The position numbers and the translations under genes are program-made. Positions 20,705 through 33,242 of a DNA stretch of 64,000 nt are shown in pieces. Position 1 is the first letter of the stretch; each line of letters opens with the position of its first letter. Location of the stretch: contig JACGWO010000003.1 in NCBI GenBank assembly GCA_034509735.1, positions 6,262,001 through 6,326,000 of the forward strand, in the 5' to 3' direction. The stretch comes from Sesamum alatum. Lineage: Eukaryota > Streptophyta > Magnoliopsida > Lamiales > Pedaliaceae. Under the pieces are notes generated by a model. The model was not told the origin of the DNA. It made no database searches and saw nothing but the letters and a program-made list of their open reading frames with translations.

Positions 20705-23700
20705 TGAAGGACAAGCGGATCCGCCCGGGAGCGCGAGCGGAAGCGAGAAAAGCGAGAAAAGTGCGTAAATTTAAATCAAATTCAAAAATACGCGAATCCC
20801 AAGGGGTGTACCCTTGGGTGCTGAACCGGGCGTTCGATGTAGGATGTGTAAATATTAAAACATACATTTAAGCACATAGGGCATAGTTATATAAATGAAA
20901 TCAATCAAAGCGTAATAAACCGTTACCTTTGATTGTTTAGCGTATGATCCCGACTACTTGCGTTGTTCCTTCTCCGGAATGCTCACGAAATCCAAACGTA
21001 TGGATTCTCCAAAGGTGATCCACACCACACCGGAAGAAACACACGTTCTTCTTGCTAGAAAAGAACGGGTTTGGGAAGGAATCGGTTTAAGAGAAGAACA
21101 CTATGAATTAGTGTTCTCTTAAACTTACTTTGTTCTTCGTCTTGATTCAAAAATCAAGTGAAGAACACAAGTGTAAGAGAGGGAGAGAGCACGAAAATTG
21201 AGAGAGATGAGAGGATTTTTGTCTTCTCTTTTTCCTAGAAAAAGATGAATAATGAATCACTTATGCTTGGTGTTGTATATTCTAATATATATACATAATT
21301 AATGTTATTATTGGAATGTGTCTAGGTTCATCCAAGGATGTCTAGATTCATTCCAATCAATCACCATCAATTCTTCAATCAAGCCTACCAAAATTTATGG
21401 TATGATCAAATCATACCAAAAGGGAAGAGCTTGATTGGAGTTGATTTGTCTCTTTCCAAAAGAGATAAGTCAACATACCACCTAGCATGAAACATGGCTG
21501 ATTTTGCTTCCTCCAAGGGAGCGTGTCGGCCATGTTTAATTAAGGAAAGAAGTCCAACTTCTTCCCATTCCAAATTAGGAATTATTTCTCCTCTCGGGTA
21601 TAATTTAACGGACCGGGTTTTATCGTAATCCAATTACGACGAACCCAATATTAAATCCAATTTAATGTCCACTTAAATTATTCCCGTTGATCTTTTAATC
21701 CAATTAAAAGATCCAACGTCTCAACATCTCAACTTTCCATATTTAATCGAGAATTCAATTTACCGATTAAATGAAAGCCCGATACAATATCGGCCCGTCC
21801 ATCCAATGGACTTTCCCTTAAGTAATCCAATTACTTATTTTATCCTTCGAGATTGACTCCAAGTCGATCTCTCAACCTCCTCGGTGATTTGTGTGTGACC
21901 CTTTAGGTTCACCCTCAGCTAGACTTGGGCCCGTGTCCCACAAGGGCCCGTTACCATGGGTGGCCGTCTAGCAACGGTCCATGGCACTAGAGACTAGGTG
22001 AATTGGCGTGAACATTTAGGCGCCGATTCCGTACGGGTATGATCCTTCCGTCTACCGTCTCCCGGCCTTAGTCTAGGGTATGGAATTGGGCGTCGGTTCC
22101 CATCCTTGACTAGGCATCTATGCTTAATACTCGAGACCACGTATGCTTCATTGCGTCGACACAGGAAACCATTCCCTGTTCGACCAACCATTGTGGCCAC
22201 AGCTTCAAACAGCATGAACGTGTCTCCGAGTGCATAGGAGATACCTCTGTCACATACTGACAGGGGACGAATCCTCTTCTTGGAATCCACCGTCCTCGCT
22301 ATACATTCCGACTGCACTGGACAAGGCTTATGATAATCATCTTACAGAATGATTACCTCTCGCCAGATCCAAGATACAGCCGTCCTGTGCATGCGACTGC
22401 CATGATCCCTCAAGTCTGAGGATTACTCCCGTACTATCGGAACCGGGGAAAACGAATCATACCGACCAAGCCTCCAAGGCTTCCATATGATGATCCCCGC
22501 GAGTCAGTCCTGTTAGAATAGGTGACCAGAAAGTCAATGGTATTGGCTGTTCTGAGAACCATTCGTCAATCTGTGAACAAGTAATATTATGTTTATGAAT
22601 GTAGTAAGGATTCATGGGCATGAGTTTGTTGTACTTACTGCTTGCATCGTTACGATGTCACAACAAACGCCCACAGACTGAGATAACATTTCGGGAAATT
22701 GGAACTACGCTTGGAGGTAGGTTCATGAAATCAGTTTCGCCGAATCAGTCTAAAATACTCCAAGTCAAAGGAATCTCGAGACAGGGCATCGAGAATCCAT
22801 TTGAGACTTGCACTAAGCATCTGCTGTCGTGTTTCATCGACGGGTGACGAGGATCGTCTAAGCAGTGTTAGTGGGTCGGCCTGCTGGGGAGCGGCCGACT
22901 GAGGTGACTCGCGGGAATCGTCATATGGAAGCCACTCGGGCTTGGTCGGTATGACTCGTATTCCCGGTTCCGATAGTACGGGATTAGTCATCGGACTTGA
23001 GGATCACGGCAGTCCCCTACATACTAAGCTTGTATCTTGGATCTGGTGAAATTTGACCGATTATATTACATGGTCATCATAAGCCTCGTCCAGTGCAGTC
23101 GGAGTATGTAAGAATGGTGTATTCCAAGATAGGATCTGTCCCCTGTCAAAGGATATGACAGCAAGATCTCCTATGCGCTCGGAGATGGTTTAGACTCACA
23201 GAGTCTATGGCCATAGCACTTGATGTAGTGGGAAAGGATTTCCTACGTCGAGTTAAACCTATCTCGAGCATTATGCATAGTTGCCTAGTCAAGAATGGGA
23301 ACCGACCCCTAGACTAAAGGCCGGGAGACAGGCGACAGTAGGACCGTACCCGTACGTATCGAGCGTCGGTAGGACCGCACCTGCGTATAACTCGGAGCCT
23401 AAATGTTCACACCATAAATTCACCTAGTCTCTAGTGCCATGGACCGTTGCTAGATGGCCACCCATGGTAACGGACTACTTTGGTTACGAAATAACAAAAA
23501 GTAGGTCCAAGTCTAGCTGAAAGGTGAACCTAAAGAGTCACACCCGCTACACCAAATGAAAGGGAATTAATTTGGAATTAATTCCGGGAGAAGGTTTAAT
23601 TTAATGGAATTAAATTATACTTCTTGGAGATTCAAGCCTCGATCAATTATTTGGAATAATCGGGCTTGAGTTCATAAATTAGATTTATGAATTTTATAAA

Positions 23701-23998
23701 GTATGGACTTTCCTTTTAATTAGATTAAAAGGGTGAATTAATTAGTGGGCTTGGTATATTAAATAGGATTTAATATAAAGTCCATGGGACTATTTAATTT
23801 AGAATTAAATAATCCCGTTCTATGGAATTAACTAATGGGCTTGGTATATTAAATAGGATTTAATATAAAGTCCATGGGACTATTTGATTTAGAATTAAAT
23901 AAGTCCTTTCATCACATAATAATATTACATTTACATCAAGTTGTCAGATAGGTTACAAATCGCCAAACCTATTGGCTTTCTGGTCACCTATTCTAACA
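20705..23998 (-). repeat. 3' LTR-B of B1, disrupted by LTR-C
   Basis: LTR-B sequence runs from 20705 to 22510 and again from about 23908 to 23998. The 335 or so bases expected between (compare 31200-31530) are replaced by an LTR-C fragment. Confidence 0.9.
22511..23907 (+). repeat. LTR-C fragment within LTR-B
   Basis: It starts precisely at TGTTAGAATAGGTGACC and follows LTR-C (reverse complement of 49807 downward) for about 1.4 kb, including two of its 88-bp AT-rich units. It then switches into LTR-B. The intact left end implies a real LTR-C insertion that later lost its right part together with flanking LTR-B. Confidence 0.85.
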
Positions 23999-24022
23999 AT
24001 CTCCCACTTGACCTAAAGCCAA

Positions 24023-24945
24023 TCACCCATTGGCCTCAAACCTCTTACTCAGATGGTGAGTATGGGCAACTTGCGACATGGGTTTAGCAAGTGGATCTGC
24101 TATGTTTTCTTTGGAGGTAACTTGGTCCAACCGAACATCATTCCTGCTATCCATCTCTCTAAGTAGATGGTAGCGTCTAAGAATATGCTTGGATCGTGAT
24201 GAGATCTCGGTTCCTTTGCTAGCGCTATCGTCCCGTTGTTATCATAAAAGATAATTACAGGCTTACCAATGCTAGGTACTACATCCAACCCTTGGATGTA
24301 GCTCATCAACCAAACCACTCCTTAGCAGCTTCCAAAGCCGCTATGTATTCAAAACTCTATGGTGGAGTCCACCGTGGTAGCCTACTTGGAACTCTTCCAA
24401 GTAACCACGCCACCATTTAGCCTAAATACAAAATCATACTGAGACTTGGAATCATCGTCATCCGACTAGAAGCTAGCGTCGCTATAGCCTTCCAGTATCA
24501 ACTCTCCACCATCGTAGATCAAGAACATGTCCTTAGTCCTTTTTCAGGTACTTCAGGATAGTCTTGACTGCACTCCAGTGTGCCTTCCCGGCACACGACT
24601 GATATCGACTAGTTACGCTCAAAGCGAAAGCCACATCAAGTCTAGTGCAGTGAACAACATACTGTATGCTGCCTACGGCTGAAGCATAGGGATGTCCTAC
24701 ATCCGTTTAAGTTCCTCATCAGTCTTAGGAGACTGCTTCTTGGATAACTTAATTTCATGCCTCATATACGAGGACTGGGCCATTCCTAACATCCTTCTAA
24801 ATCTATCCCTGTAGATCTTGATGCCAAGGATGTAGGATGCCTCGCCCATATCCTTCATGGAGAATTGCGTTGACAACCAAGCTTTAGTGGTACCCAACAT
24901 ATTAGCGTTATTCCCAATGAGCAAGATGTCATCCACGTAAAGCAC
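24023..24945 (-). pseudogene. B1 reverse transcriptase end and RNase H, broken
   Basis: The YVDD motif (MLYVDDILLIG) is at about 24940. Against B2, about 80 bp are missing after QSSYM. The RNase H part has a TAG stop at 24382-24384 directly after the WKSSK segment, then a 1-base insertion that destroys the TEAEYIA motif, and a 1-base deletion near 24325. These three lesions are also in B2. The end of pol is the TGA at 24023-24025. Confidence 0.85.
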
Positions 24946-26270
24946 CAGAAACGCAACTGAGCTCCCACTGATCTTCTTGTATACACAAGGATCGGACTCG
25001 TTCTTGATGAAATCATATCCCCGTATGACTTCATCAAAACGTATGTTCCAGCTTTGGGTTTAACCCCTTTTGGTGGATCTGCTAGGGTCCAAATCTTGTT
25101 TGTACCCATCGAGTCCATCTCGGATTTCATGGCCTCAAGCCACTTGTCCGAATCGATGTCCGACATCGCTTCTCCGTACGTCTTTGGATCATTATACAAC
25201 TGACCGGTCAGGCCCAGAAATCCATACCTATCAGGTGCATGGGATACTCTGGCCGACCTACGGAGGACTGGAAGAATATCAGTGGGAACCACTGGCTCAG
25301 ATGTCACTGCCGCCTCATGGGGTACCTCACTTGATTCCTCAAGGAGTACCTCATCGCGTCGACTATCCGATGGAAAACCTTTTTCCAAGAACACTGCGTT
25401 TCGCGAGACAAAAACCTTTTGCTCGGAGGGATCATAGAAATAATACCCCGCAGTTTCTTTCGGATAGCCGATGAACCTGCATAAACTAGACCTCGAGTCC
25501 AGTTTATCTCCCACTAATCTCTTGACATATGCGGGGCAACCCCACACTTTCAAGTATTTGTAGGAGGCAAGCTTGCCATGCCATATCTCATATGGCGTCT
25601 GGGATACCCTTTTAGATGGCGCCAAGATCAAAACTTTGGCCGCCGTCTCAAGAGCGTATCCCCAGAAGGAAAGGGGTAGTTCGGTAAAACTCATCATGGA
25701 TCGGACCATGTCCAACAAGGTCCGATTCCTCCTTTCAGACACACCATTAAGCTGCGGTGTTCCAAGAGGGGTCCACTGAGAGAGAATCCCATTCTCTTTT
25801 AGATAATTAGTAAACTCACCACTCAAATACTCTCCACCTCGGTCGGACCGAAGGGCTTTGATCTTTCGACCGGTTTGGTTCTCTACTTCAAGTCTGTATT
25901 CCTTAAACCTTCCAAAGGCTTCAGACTTGTACCTCATCAGGTAAACATAACCATACCGTGAGTGATCATCGATAAAGGATATGAAGTATGAGTACCCACC
26001 TCTAGCCTGAGTATTTAGTGGACCACGGACATCTGTATGGATCAAATCCAACAGACCACTGGCTAGCGTACTTTGTCCAACAAAGGATTTCTTGGTCATC
26101 TTTCCCTTTAGACAGGATTCGCAGGTCGGTAGGTTGTCCAAATCGTCTATTTCTAGACTCTTTGAGTCCACCAACCTTCTTATCCTATCTTTAGAGATAT
26201 GACCTAACCTCGCATGCCATATCTGTGCGTTATTGTGATCATCACGTTTTCGTTTGTGTTCTGCAGTCAT
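24855..26270 (-). pseudogene. B1 integrase and linker, with deletion into reverse transcriptase
   Basis: An open stretch of about 470 codons. It includes the integrase zinc region (IWHARLGH, CESCLKG), aspartates in LIHTDVRGPL and RSDRGGEY, the glutamate in GVSERRNR, and the linker with RYGFLG. It runs to GVKP, after which about 340 bp of reverse transcriptase are deleted compared with B2 (41835-42180), and the frame is lost. Integrase itself looks intact. Confidence 0.88.
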
Positions 26271-26422
26271 AATCCAATTAGACTATTGAAGTATGTACAG
26301 ACCGTTGACCAATGTACCAAGCAAATGAGAAATACCATCTTTGATAATGAAAAAATCATTTTTATTGATGGTAAATTCATATCCCTCCTTATCAAGGACC
26401 GGGATGGAAACAATGTTTTTAA

Positions 26423-27526
26423 TCATGCTAGGTACATAGAAACAGTCGTCAGTACAATCCTAACATGACTACTAATGGCTAACTCTAGTGATCCTACGGC
26501 ATCCGCAGCAACGGCCTTGCCATCGCCTAGCCTCAGGATCATCTCATCCTTGGTTAGCCTTCTGCTTCTTTGCAGTGCCTGCAGATCATTGCAGATGTGA
26601 GCACCACACCCGGTATCCAATACCCATGAAGCAGAATAAGTAATCATATTAACTTCAACCACAAACACACCTGGGTTGGAGAGGAGTTGTGGGCACTCCC
26701 TCTTCCAATGCCCTTTCCCTTGGCAATTCATGCAGACATCATTTGCCTTGAACCGCTGAGAACCACGGGCCTTCCCTTTCCTTTTGCTCGGTCCAACCGG
26801 AGCAACAGGGACGCCTGGAGCGCGAGCAGGGGCCACAACAGTCTTCCCTTTCTTCCTCTTCCAGCGTCCGACCCTCTTGCCATTCGCCTTGGAGGTCGAA
26901 GCCTCTCCTATCAATACCGCCGGCGCCGACTTGTGGGTCGTTGCCTCGTATTGGACCAGCATGTTGATCAACTCATGAATAGACTTCTCAAGTCCGTTCA
27001 TGTTATAGTTTACAACAAACGGGTCATAGGATGGAGGAAGCGACTGGAGGATCACGTCAATGTACGTGTCATTGTTAAGCCCAGCTTTAAGGTCCTCGAG
27101 TTTCTCCACTAGGGAGAGCATCTTGACCCCATGACTTTGTACAGACGCTCCTTCAGCAAGCTTGGTGCCAAAGAATACTTTTGTGGCGACATATCTAATA
27201 TGCCTATCCGGAACCGCATAAACCTCGTTCATGCGGGGCATTATGGCGGAGACGTTGTCCAGCCTCTCATACTGCTTCTGGATGTCGTTAGACATCGAAG
27301 CCAGTATGATACTGCGTACTTTCCGATCGTCCTCATTCCATTTCTCGAACGTCAAACGTTCTTCAGGCGTGGACCCCTCCGGTAAGTCGCTCGGTGGCGG
27401 CTCGTCCAAGATGTAGCCTTGGTTCACGAAACCGAGGATAATCCTCAGGTTTCTCAGCCAGTCCGAGTAGTTCGTTCCGTTGAATTTGTTAGTCTCAAGA
27501 ATCATGGTTAATGGGTTCTTAGACAT
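26423..27526 (-). pseudogene. B1 gag-protease, nearly intact
   Basis: The ATG at 27526 starts MSKNPLTMILETNKFNGTNY. Zinc knuckle CMNCQGKGHWKRECP and protease motif WVLDTGCGAHI are in frame. The frame is lost near 26450, where one base is missing compared with B2, so protease and integrase are no longer joined. 26271-26422 is the damaged junction. Gag itself (about the first 300 residues) has no visible stop. Confidence 0.88.
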
Positions 27527-27616
27527 ATCTACACTAATGTAAAGCAGAAATTAGCAGATGATGGTTATATTATTGTTCAAGTTGAAGACTTGGTCTTTTA
27601 GTCTTTAACCCTCCCA

Positions 27617-27985
27617 CTATTTATACGAAAGTCCGCCACTCTCAAGCGGAGTTTCGGGAAACCATTTCCTATTAGGCTTGGGATCCACAAGCGTAATCTC
27701 CATGCCCCGCTTTTACGATTCACATGAAGAAGACCTCGTGGGAGATATCCAATGTCATTCTCATCCAATGAGATTCCCAAGATATTTTGCCTCACCTATT
27801 CACATGGTCCCGAGGACTCCAAGTGAACCATATTACTCAGTGTTGGGCCCGACCCATCAACCAAATCATGCCTCAAACTGTCGCCCCCCACGACTCGTGA
27901 GACAGGGAAACAGCGAGCGCAGTCTTTTTGTTCACAACAATAGTCCAGCTTTCCCCTATTCCAAGTGTGCCACAACTCGTGAGAC
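27617..27985 (-). promoter_or_regulatory. B1 leader module: duplicated near-palindrome plus TATA box
   Basis: On the minus strand, GTCTCACGAGTCGTGG is exact at 27888-27903 and has one mismatch at 27970-27985. TATAAATAG is at 27617-27625, about 91 bp upstream of the gag ATG. Confidence 0.65.
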
Positions 27986-28944
27986 CACACTTGGGTATAG
28001 GTAGCTTCCTCACCACATTGTTGTGGATGGAAGGCTCGGACAGACCAAAATACCATTTTGATCCAAGTCCGTTTTGGGCCTAATATTTAATTTGGTCCAA
28101 CCAAATGAGAGTTTAAATGTGACCGAGACCTCATCACATTATGGTGTTTTAGCATGCATAAATATCCAATATTTAAAGCGATAAATAAAAAAACGCCGCA
28201 TGCATAAAACATAGCATACCCCTGTTAGGATGATCACAAGCCCAACCTATGCGACCCACTGAGCCCGCAGTGAGTCTATGGTCTGTCTAGGATGGTCCTA
28301 AATTATTACAATAGTAATATACCCATTGTCATTCCAATGGGCCTTGTAGTGCTCTTGTTTCACGCCTTGATGCTCCTCCTTGGGGTCTCCGACTCCAATT
28401 GCTTGTTAAAATTGAAACCTCACCAATCCTATCTACTCTCATTACAACTGAAAGTAATACATCGGTAATAAAGAAAACAAGCCTTAACATCATGAGGCTG
28501 AAAATACGGGAGATGATAGTCCCAAAAACAAGAGGCACGCAGGCCCCACCCAACAGAAAATAAATGAACATTCATTCATCCATACACAAGGTCTAGGGCT
28601 CTTTTGATCATCCCATGTTGATTCCATCAACTCACATAACATAATTATTCCAAATAATCATGCATAAATAACCAATGGATATTCCAAATACCCAAGTGAT
28701 GTCCAACATCACAAAAGCATAAATGTACAAATAATATGCAAAATTCAAATTTTAAATTTAATGGACATTTTAAACAATGCATCCAATGCATGTATTAATG
28801 CCAAATTAATTAAGCAAAATTTAATTCAAGGAATAATCCAATTATTCCAAAATAAAAAATGCAAAATTAATATATTTTCAGAATATTGTGCAGAAAATAC
28901 AGAAAATCGAATTTTCCGAAAAAAGTCGAAAAACGGCACAAAAC

Positions 28945-29130
28945 GGCCCAGCCGTTGTGCTGGCCGGCCGGCCGCGCGCAGGCAGCAAGCTTGTGCGCCC
29001 TGCGCGCGCGCGCTCTGTGCCGCGCGCTGGCAGCGGCCGGACTGCGCAGAGCGCGCGCGCGCCCCTGCGCGTGCGCCTGTGCGCAGCATGCGCGCGCAGG
29101 CGCCCGCCTGTGCGCGGCCGCTGCCGACCG
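28945..29130. repeat. GC-rich island in B1 leader
   Basis: Alternating C/G sequence with many GCGCGC runs, longer than its counterpart in B0 (7917-8035), so the island changes length between copies of one family. Confidence 0.7.
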
Positions 29131-29378
29131 ATCCAATTTTTTTTTTCTTTTTTTTTTCAAAACTGTTTCAGCACAATAACATTTATATTATTCTGAAAAT
29201 AAGCATGCAATTTTAGATCCAATCTAATAAAATTAAGCATGCCAAAAGTCCATTAAATCCAAACAATTGAATCATCATATTATTCATATATTTATGTAAT
29301 CTAACATGCCAATAAAGCCATTTAAAAGCAAGTAGATCATGCCAAACACATAAATCTATGCCCCTTGCATCGAACCGG

Positions 29379-29390
29379 GCTCTGATACCA
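29379..29390 (-). promoter_or_regulatory. Primer binding site of B1
   Basis: Reverse complement of TGGTATCAGAGC, two bases from the 5' LTR end at 29393. Confidence 0.95.
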
Positions 29391-29392
29391 CT

Positions 29393-31621
29393 TGAAGGAC
29401 AAGCGGATCCGCCCGGGAGCGCGAGCGGAAGCGAGAAAAGCGAGGAAAGTGCGTAAAATTAAATCTAATTCAAAAATACGCGAATCCCAAGGGGTGTACC
29501 CTTGGGTGCTCAACCGAGCGTTCGATGTAGGATGTGTAAATATTACAACATACATTTAAGCACATAGGGCATAGTTATATAAATGAAATCAATCAAAGCG
29601 TAATAAACCGTTACCTTTGATTGTTTAGCATATGCTCCCGGCTACTTGCGTTGTTCCTTCTCCAGAATGCTCACGAAATCCAAACGTATGGATTCTCTAA
29701 AGGTGATCCAAACCACATCGGAAGAAACACACGTTCTTCTTGCTAGAAAAGAACGGGTTTAGGAAGGAATCGGTTTAAGAGAAGAACACTATGAATTAGT
29801 GTTCTCTTAAACTTACTTTGTTCTTCTTCTTGATTCAAAATCAAGTGAAGAACACAAGTGTAAGAGAGGGAGAGAGCACGAAAATTGAGAGAGATGAGAG
29901 GATTTTTGTCTTCTCTTTCTCCTAGAAAAAGATGAATAATGAATCACTTATGCTTGGTGTTGTATATTCTAATATATATACATAATTAATGTGATCATTG
30001 GAATGTGTCTAGGTTCATCCAAGGATGTCTAGATTCATTCCAATCAATCACCATCAATTCTTCAATCAAGCCTACCAAAATTTATGGTATGATCAAATCA
30101 TACCAAAAGGGAAGAGCTTGATTGGAGTTGATTTGTCTCTTTCCAAAAGAGATAAGTCAGCATACCACCTAGCATGAAACATGGCTGATTTTGCTTCCTC
30201 CAAGGGAGCGTGTCGGCCATGTTTAATTAAGGAAAGAAGTCCAACTTCTTCCCATTCCAAATTAGGAATTATTTCTCCTCTCGGGTATAATTTAACGGAT
30301 CGGGTTTTATCGTAATCGAATTACGATGAACCCAATATTAAATCCAATTTAATGTCCACTTAAATTATTCCCGTTGATCTTTTAATCCAATTGAAAGATC
30401 CAACGTCTCAACATCTCAACCTTCCATATGTAATCGAAAATTCAATTTACCGATTAAATGAAAGCCTGATACAATATCGGCCCGTCCATCCAATGGACTT
30501 TCCCTTAAGTAATCCAATTACTTATTTTATCCTTCGAGATTGACTCCAAGTCGATCTCTCAACCTCCTCGGTGATTTGTGTGTGACCCTTTAGGTTCACC
30601 CTCAGCTAGACTTGGGCCCGTGTCCCACAAGGGCCCGTTACCATGGGTGGCCGTCTAGCAACGGTCCATGACACTAGAAACTAGGTGAATTGGCGTGAAC
30701 ATTTAGGCGCCGATTCCGTACGGGTACAATCATTCCGTCTACCGTCTCCCAGCCTTAGTCTAGGGTATGGAATTGGGCGTCGGCTCCCATCCTTGACTAG
30801 GCATCTATGCTTAATACTCGAGACCACGTATGCTTCATTGCGTCGACACAGGAAACCATTCCCTGTTCGACCAACCACTATGGCCACAACTTCAAACAGC
30901 ATGAACGTGTCTCCGAGTGCATAGGAGATAACTCTGTCACATACTGACAGGGGACGGATGCTCTTCTTGGAATCCACCGTCCTTGCTACACATTCCGACT
31001 GCACTGGACAAGGCTTATGATAATCATCTTACAGAACGATTACCTCTCGCCAGATCCAAGATACAGTCGTCCTGTGCACGCGACTGCCATGATCCCTCAA
31101 GTCTGAGGATTACTCCCGTACTATCGGAACCGGGGAAAACCAATCATATCGACCAAGCCTCCAAGGCTTCCATATGATGATCCCCGCGAGTCAGTCCAGT
31201 CGGCTAGACCCCAGTCGACCAACCCATCAAGATCGTGTAGGCGTCCCACGCCTGTCGCTGATGAAACACGGCACTCATCCAATGAACACGACTCTTGACG
31301 CAAGTCTCAATAGGACTCTCGATGCCCTGTCTCGAGGTCCTCGACTTGGAACGTTTCAGACCCAACTCTTAATCAGTTGGTTTCATGACCACCATCCAAT
31401 GCGTGGCCCAACTGCACGAGTTGTTATCCATGGTCTGTGGGCTTTGTTGCGATATAAGTTAAACACCGTTTTAACAAATGTAAGATGAGCGCAACAAAGA
31501 AGGTACCATTGGTGATGAACACCCATCTTATTCATCACATAATAATATTACATTTACATCAAGTTGTCAGATAGGTGAGAAATCGCCAAACCTATTGGCT
31601 TTCTGGTCAGCTATTCTAACA
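29393..31621 (-). repeat. 5' LTR-B of B1
   Basis: A complete 2229-bp LTR, from TGAAGGACAAGCGG to ...CTATTCTAACA. One change in its outer end (GGTCAGCTATTC) compared with the consensus. Confidence 0.95.
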
Positions 31622-32111
31622 CTACTCTCATTACATATTAAAAAATTAGAAACCCCAGCGAAACCCGGGGGGAGTACATAAGGAGGGAGGTAGAATGCCT
31701 TATTATTCCAAGGAAACTAGAAAGAGAGAAGGAGAAAGCAGTAAAAGAGGCACACAGGCCCAACAGAAAATAAACCATAAATCCGGTCTAGGGCTCGCGA
31801 TGATCCAATCATATAATTACAATATACCAACGACATATGATTTCCAATCAGAAATATCCAAAATAATAAATGAATATGTGCACAACGTGTGAAAAAATAT
31901 AACACAAATATTGGTAATAATATTTTCTTGTTTTAGTAAAACCTTTCCTCATTATTTTAAGCAAAATAACCCTGGGATTCCAAATCCAATTTACTTTACT
32001 CCTAAAATAATGCCTTTAAAAAAAAGGCATATTTGAACAAAAAAAAAATAATTTTTCAGAATTAATTCAAAATTAAAACTGAAAATAATTAAAAAATAAA
32101 AGAAAAACATT

Positions 32112-32133
32112 GCTAGGGTTTTGAAACCCTAGC
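32112..32133. promoter_or_regulatory. Perfect 10-bp-arm hairpin with telo-box motif
   Basis: GCTAGGGTTT and AAACCCTAGC are separated by two bases. A3 has the same hairpin at 60464-60489 with a six-base loop. AAACCCTA is the known plant telo-box; whether the DNA motif or the RNA hairpin matters is unknown. Confidence 0.5.
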
Positions 32134-32135
32134 AG

Positions 32136-32305
32136 CAGCAGCCGCCGCCGCCACCGCACAGGCTCAGCCTGCCTCCCTGGCTGCGTGCTGCCCCTGTGTG
32201 ACCGGCTGGGCGGGCGCGCGCAGGCTTCCCTTGCCTGCGCGCGTCTGCCCTGCCGGCAGCGCGCGGCTGCGCGCGGCCAGCCCTCCCGGCTGGCCGGCTG
32301 CGTCG
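32136..32305. repeat. GC-rich island in A2 leader
   Basis: About 170 bp rich in GCGC, CTGCC and CCGCC, with short internal inverted repeats such as AGGCTCAGCCT. It starts with a (GCA/GCC)n tract beside the hairpin. Confidence 0.7.
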
Positions 32306-32505
32306 TTTTTCATTTTCCGTTCAATTTTCCACTCCATTTCCCAAGAAAAACAGAAAAATACCAACATTCAGAGATTCACACGATTTAAAAACAATAAAAC
32401 CCACATGCTTAAAATCAAGAAAAATCAAGATTTAATATAAAACATGCCAATATCACGTTTCATGCTTAGAACGCACATTAACCCTAGGCCTATACACCGA
32501 ACCGG

Positions 32506-32517
32506 GGTCTGATACCA
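32506..32517 (-). promoter_or_regulatory. Primer binding site of A2, one mismatch
   Basis: The minus strand reads TGGTATCAGACC; position 11 differs from the TGGTATCAGAGC in A3, B0, B1 and C1. One base separates it from the 5' LTR. Confidence 0.88.
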
Positions 32518-32518
32518 C

Positions 32519-33242
32519 TGAAAGGAAATTGGTGGATCGTCCCGGGAATTGCGCGAATGCGGAAGCTCGATAAAATTAAACATACAAAAAATAAAGCATG
32601 CTTTTAATTTAAAAGAACACGCTCAAGGGGTGTACCCTTGAGCTTCCCGGGAGTTCGGTGTATCTCATTATTATATAGCATGTAAAGAAATCATGGAGGC
32701 CATAGAGTTGAAAAATAAAGAGGGACAAAAAAAATAAAACGAGACCTACCCGTTGTCGTTTTCGTCTTCAACGGCTACACGCGTTGTTCCCCGTTTTGCA
32801 CCGAGATCTCGTTCTTGAGACCCTCCAAATCGTGACACACGATCCACCCACGTATCTTGCACGTCATGCTAGCAACGAACAAGTATTTTTGGAGAGGATA
32901 GATCAATCACACGTTATGAATTAACGGGACTAATCTTCCTTAGTTCTAATGTTCCAAGAACAAAAAGAACAAGAAACAATTTTCTTGTAGAGAGAGAGGG
33001 GGCGGACGAGAGGTGAGGAGGGGAGAGACGAGCGTGTGTTGTGTGTGTGATTTCAAGAATCATCATCCTTCAAAAGGTTGGAAGCTAGAGGTATCTATAG
33101 AGGAGGAGTTTAATCCTCTTAAAACTCCTACTCTAAGAACTCTAATTTGACTAGGATTTTGACCTAGTCAAAGTCCTAGTCAAACTAGTGTTTGACCTAG
33201 TCAAACAAATCCTAGCCTTCCATCTCCCCTTTCCATCTCAAC
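32519..33242 (-). repeat. 5' LTR-A fragment of A2
   Basis: It starts TGAAAGGAAATTGGTGG and covers the 3' 724 or so bases of LTR-A in reverse. It stops inside the LTR at CCATCTCAAC and is joined to another LTR-A in the opposite direction. Confidence 0.9.

Larger units (their letters stand above)
27527..29378 (-). other. B1 leader, non-coding
   Basis: About 1.85 kb between gag and primer site. It contains the near-palindrome pair, the TATA box and a GC-rich island at 28945-29130, then AT-rich sequence next to the primer site. Confidence 0.85.
20705..31621 (-). mobile_element. Ty1/copia element B1, complete from LTR to LTR
   Basis: A minus-strand family B element inserted in A2's leader, with target duplication CTACT at 20700-20704 and 31622-31626. 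It has a 3' LTR (20705-23998, enlarged by an LTR-C fragment), polypurine tract (23999-24008), pol and gag (24023-27526), leader, primer site (29379-29390) and 5' LTR (29393-31621). The two LTRs differ at about six places in the first 200 aligned bases, so the insertion is clearly older than C1. Confidence 0.95.
31622..32505 (-). other. A2 leader, primer-site-proximal part
   Basis: It resumes after B1 with the repeated target CTACT (31622-31626). It holds AT-rich sequence, a telo-box hairpin (32112-32133) and a GC-rich island (32136-32305). It is collinear with 60464-61017 of A3 in the opposite orientation. No credible gene. Confidence 0.85.
11891..33242 (-). mobile_element. Ty1/copia element A2, containing CACTA and B1 insertions
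   Basis: A minus-strand family A element. Parts in order from left: 3' LTR remnant (11891-12011), polypurine tract, pol (12028-14037), CACTA transposon (14038-17665), integrase-protease-gag (17666-19712), leader (19713-20704), element B1 (20705-31621), rest of leader (31627-32505), primer site (32506-32517) and 5' LTR fragment (32519-33242). Without insertions, the body between LTRs is about 6.0 kb. Both LTRs are truncated by rearrangement, so the original target duplication is lost. Confidence 0.9.

Noticed and set aside
31174..31488. A 104-codon frame (MMIPASQSS...) repeated at 5574, 9687 and 38139
   Set aside because: It is antisense to LTR-B and has the same explanation: copies of one LTR. 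Stops and frameshifts vary between copies.
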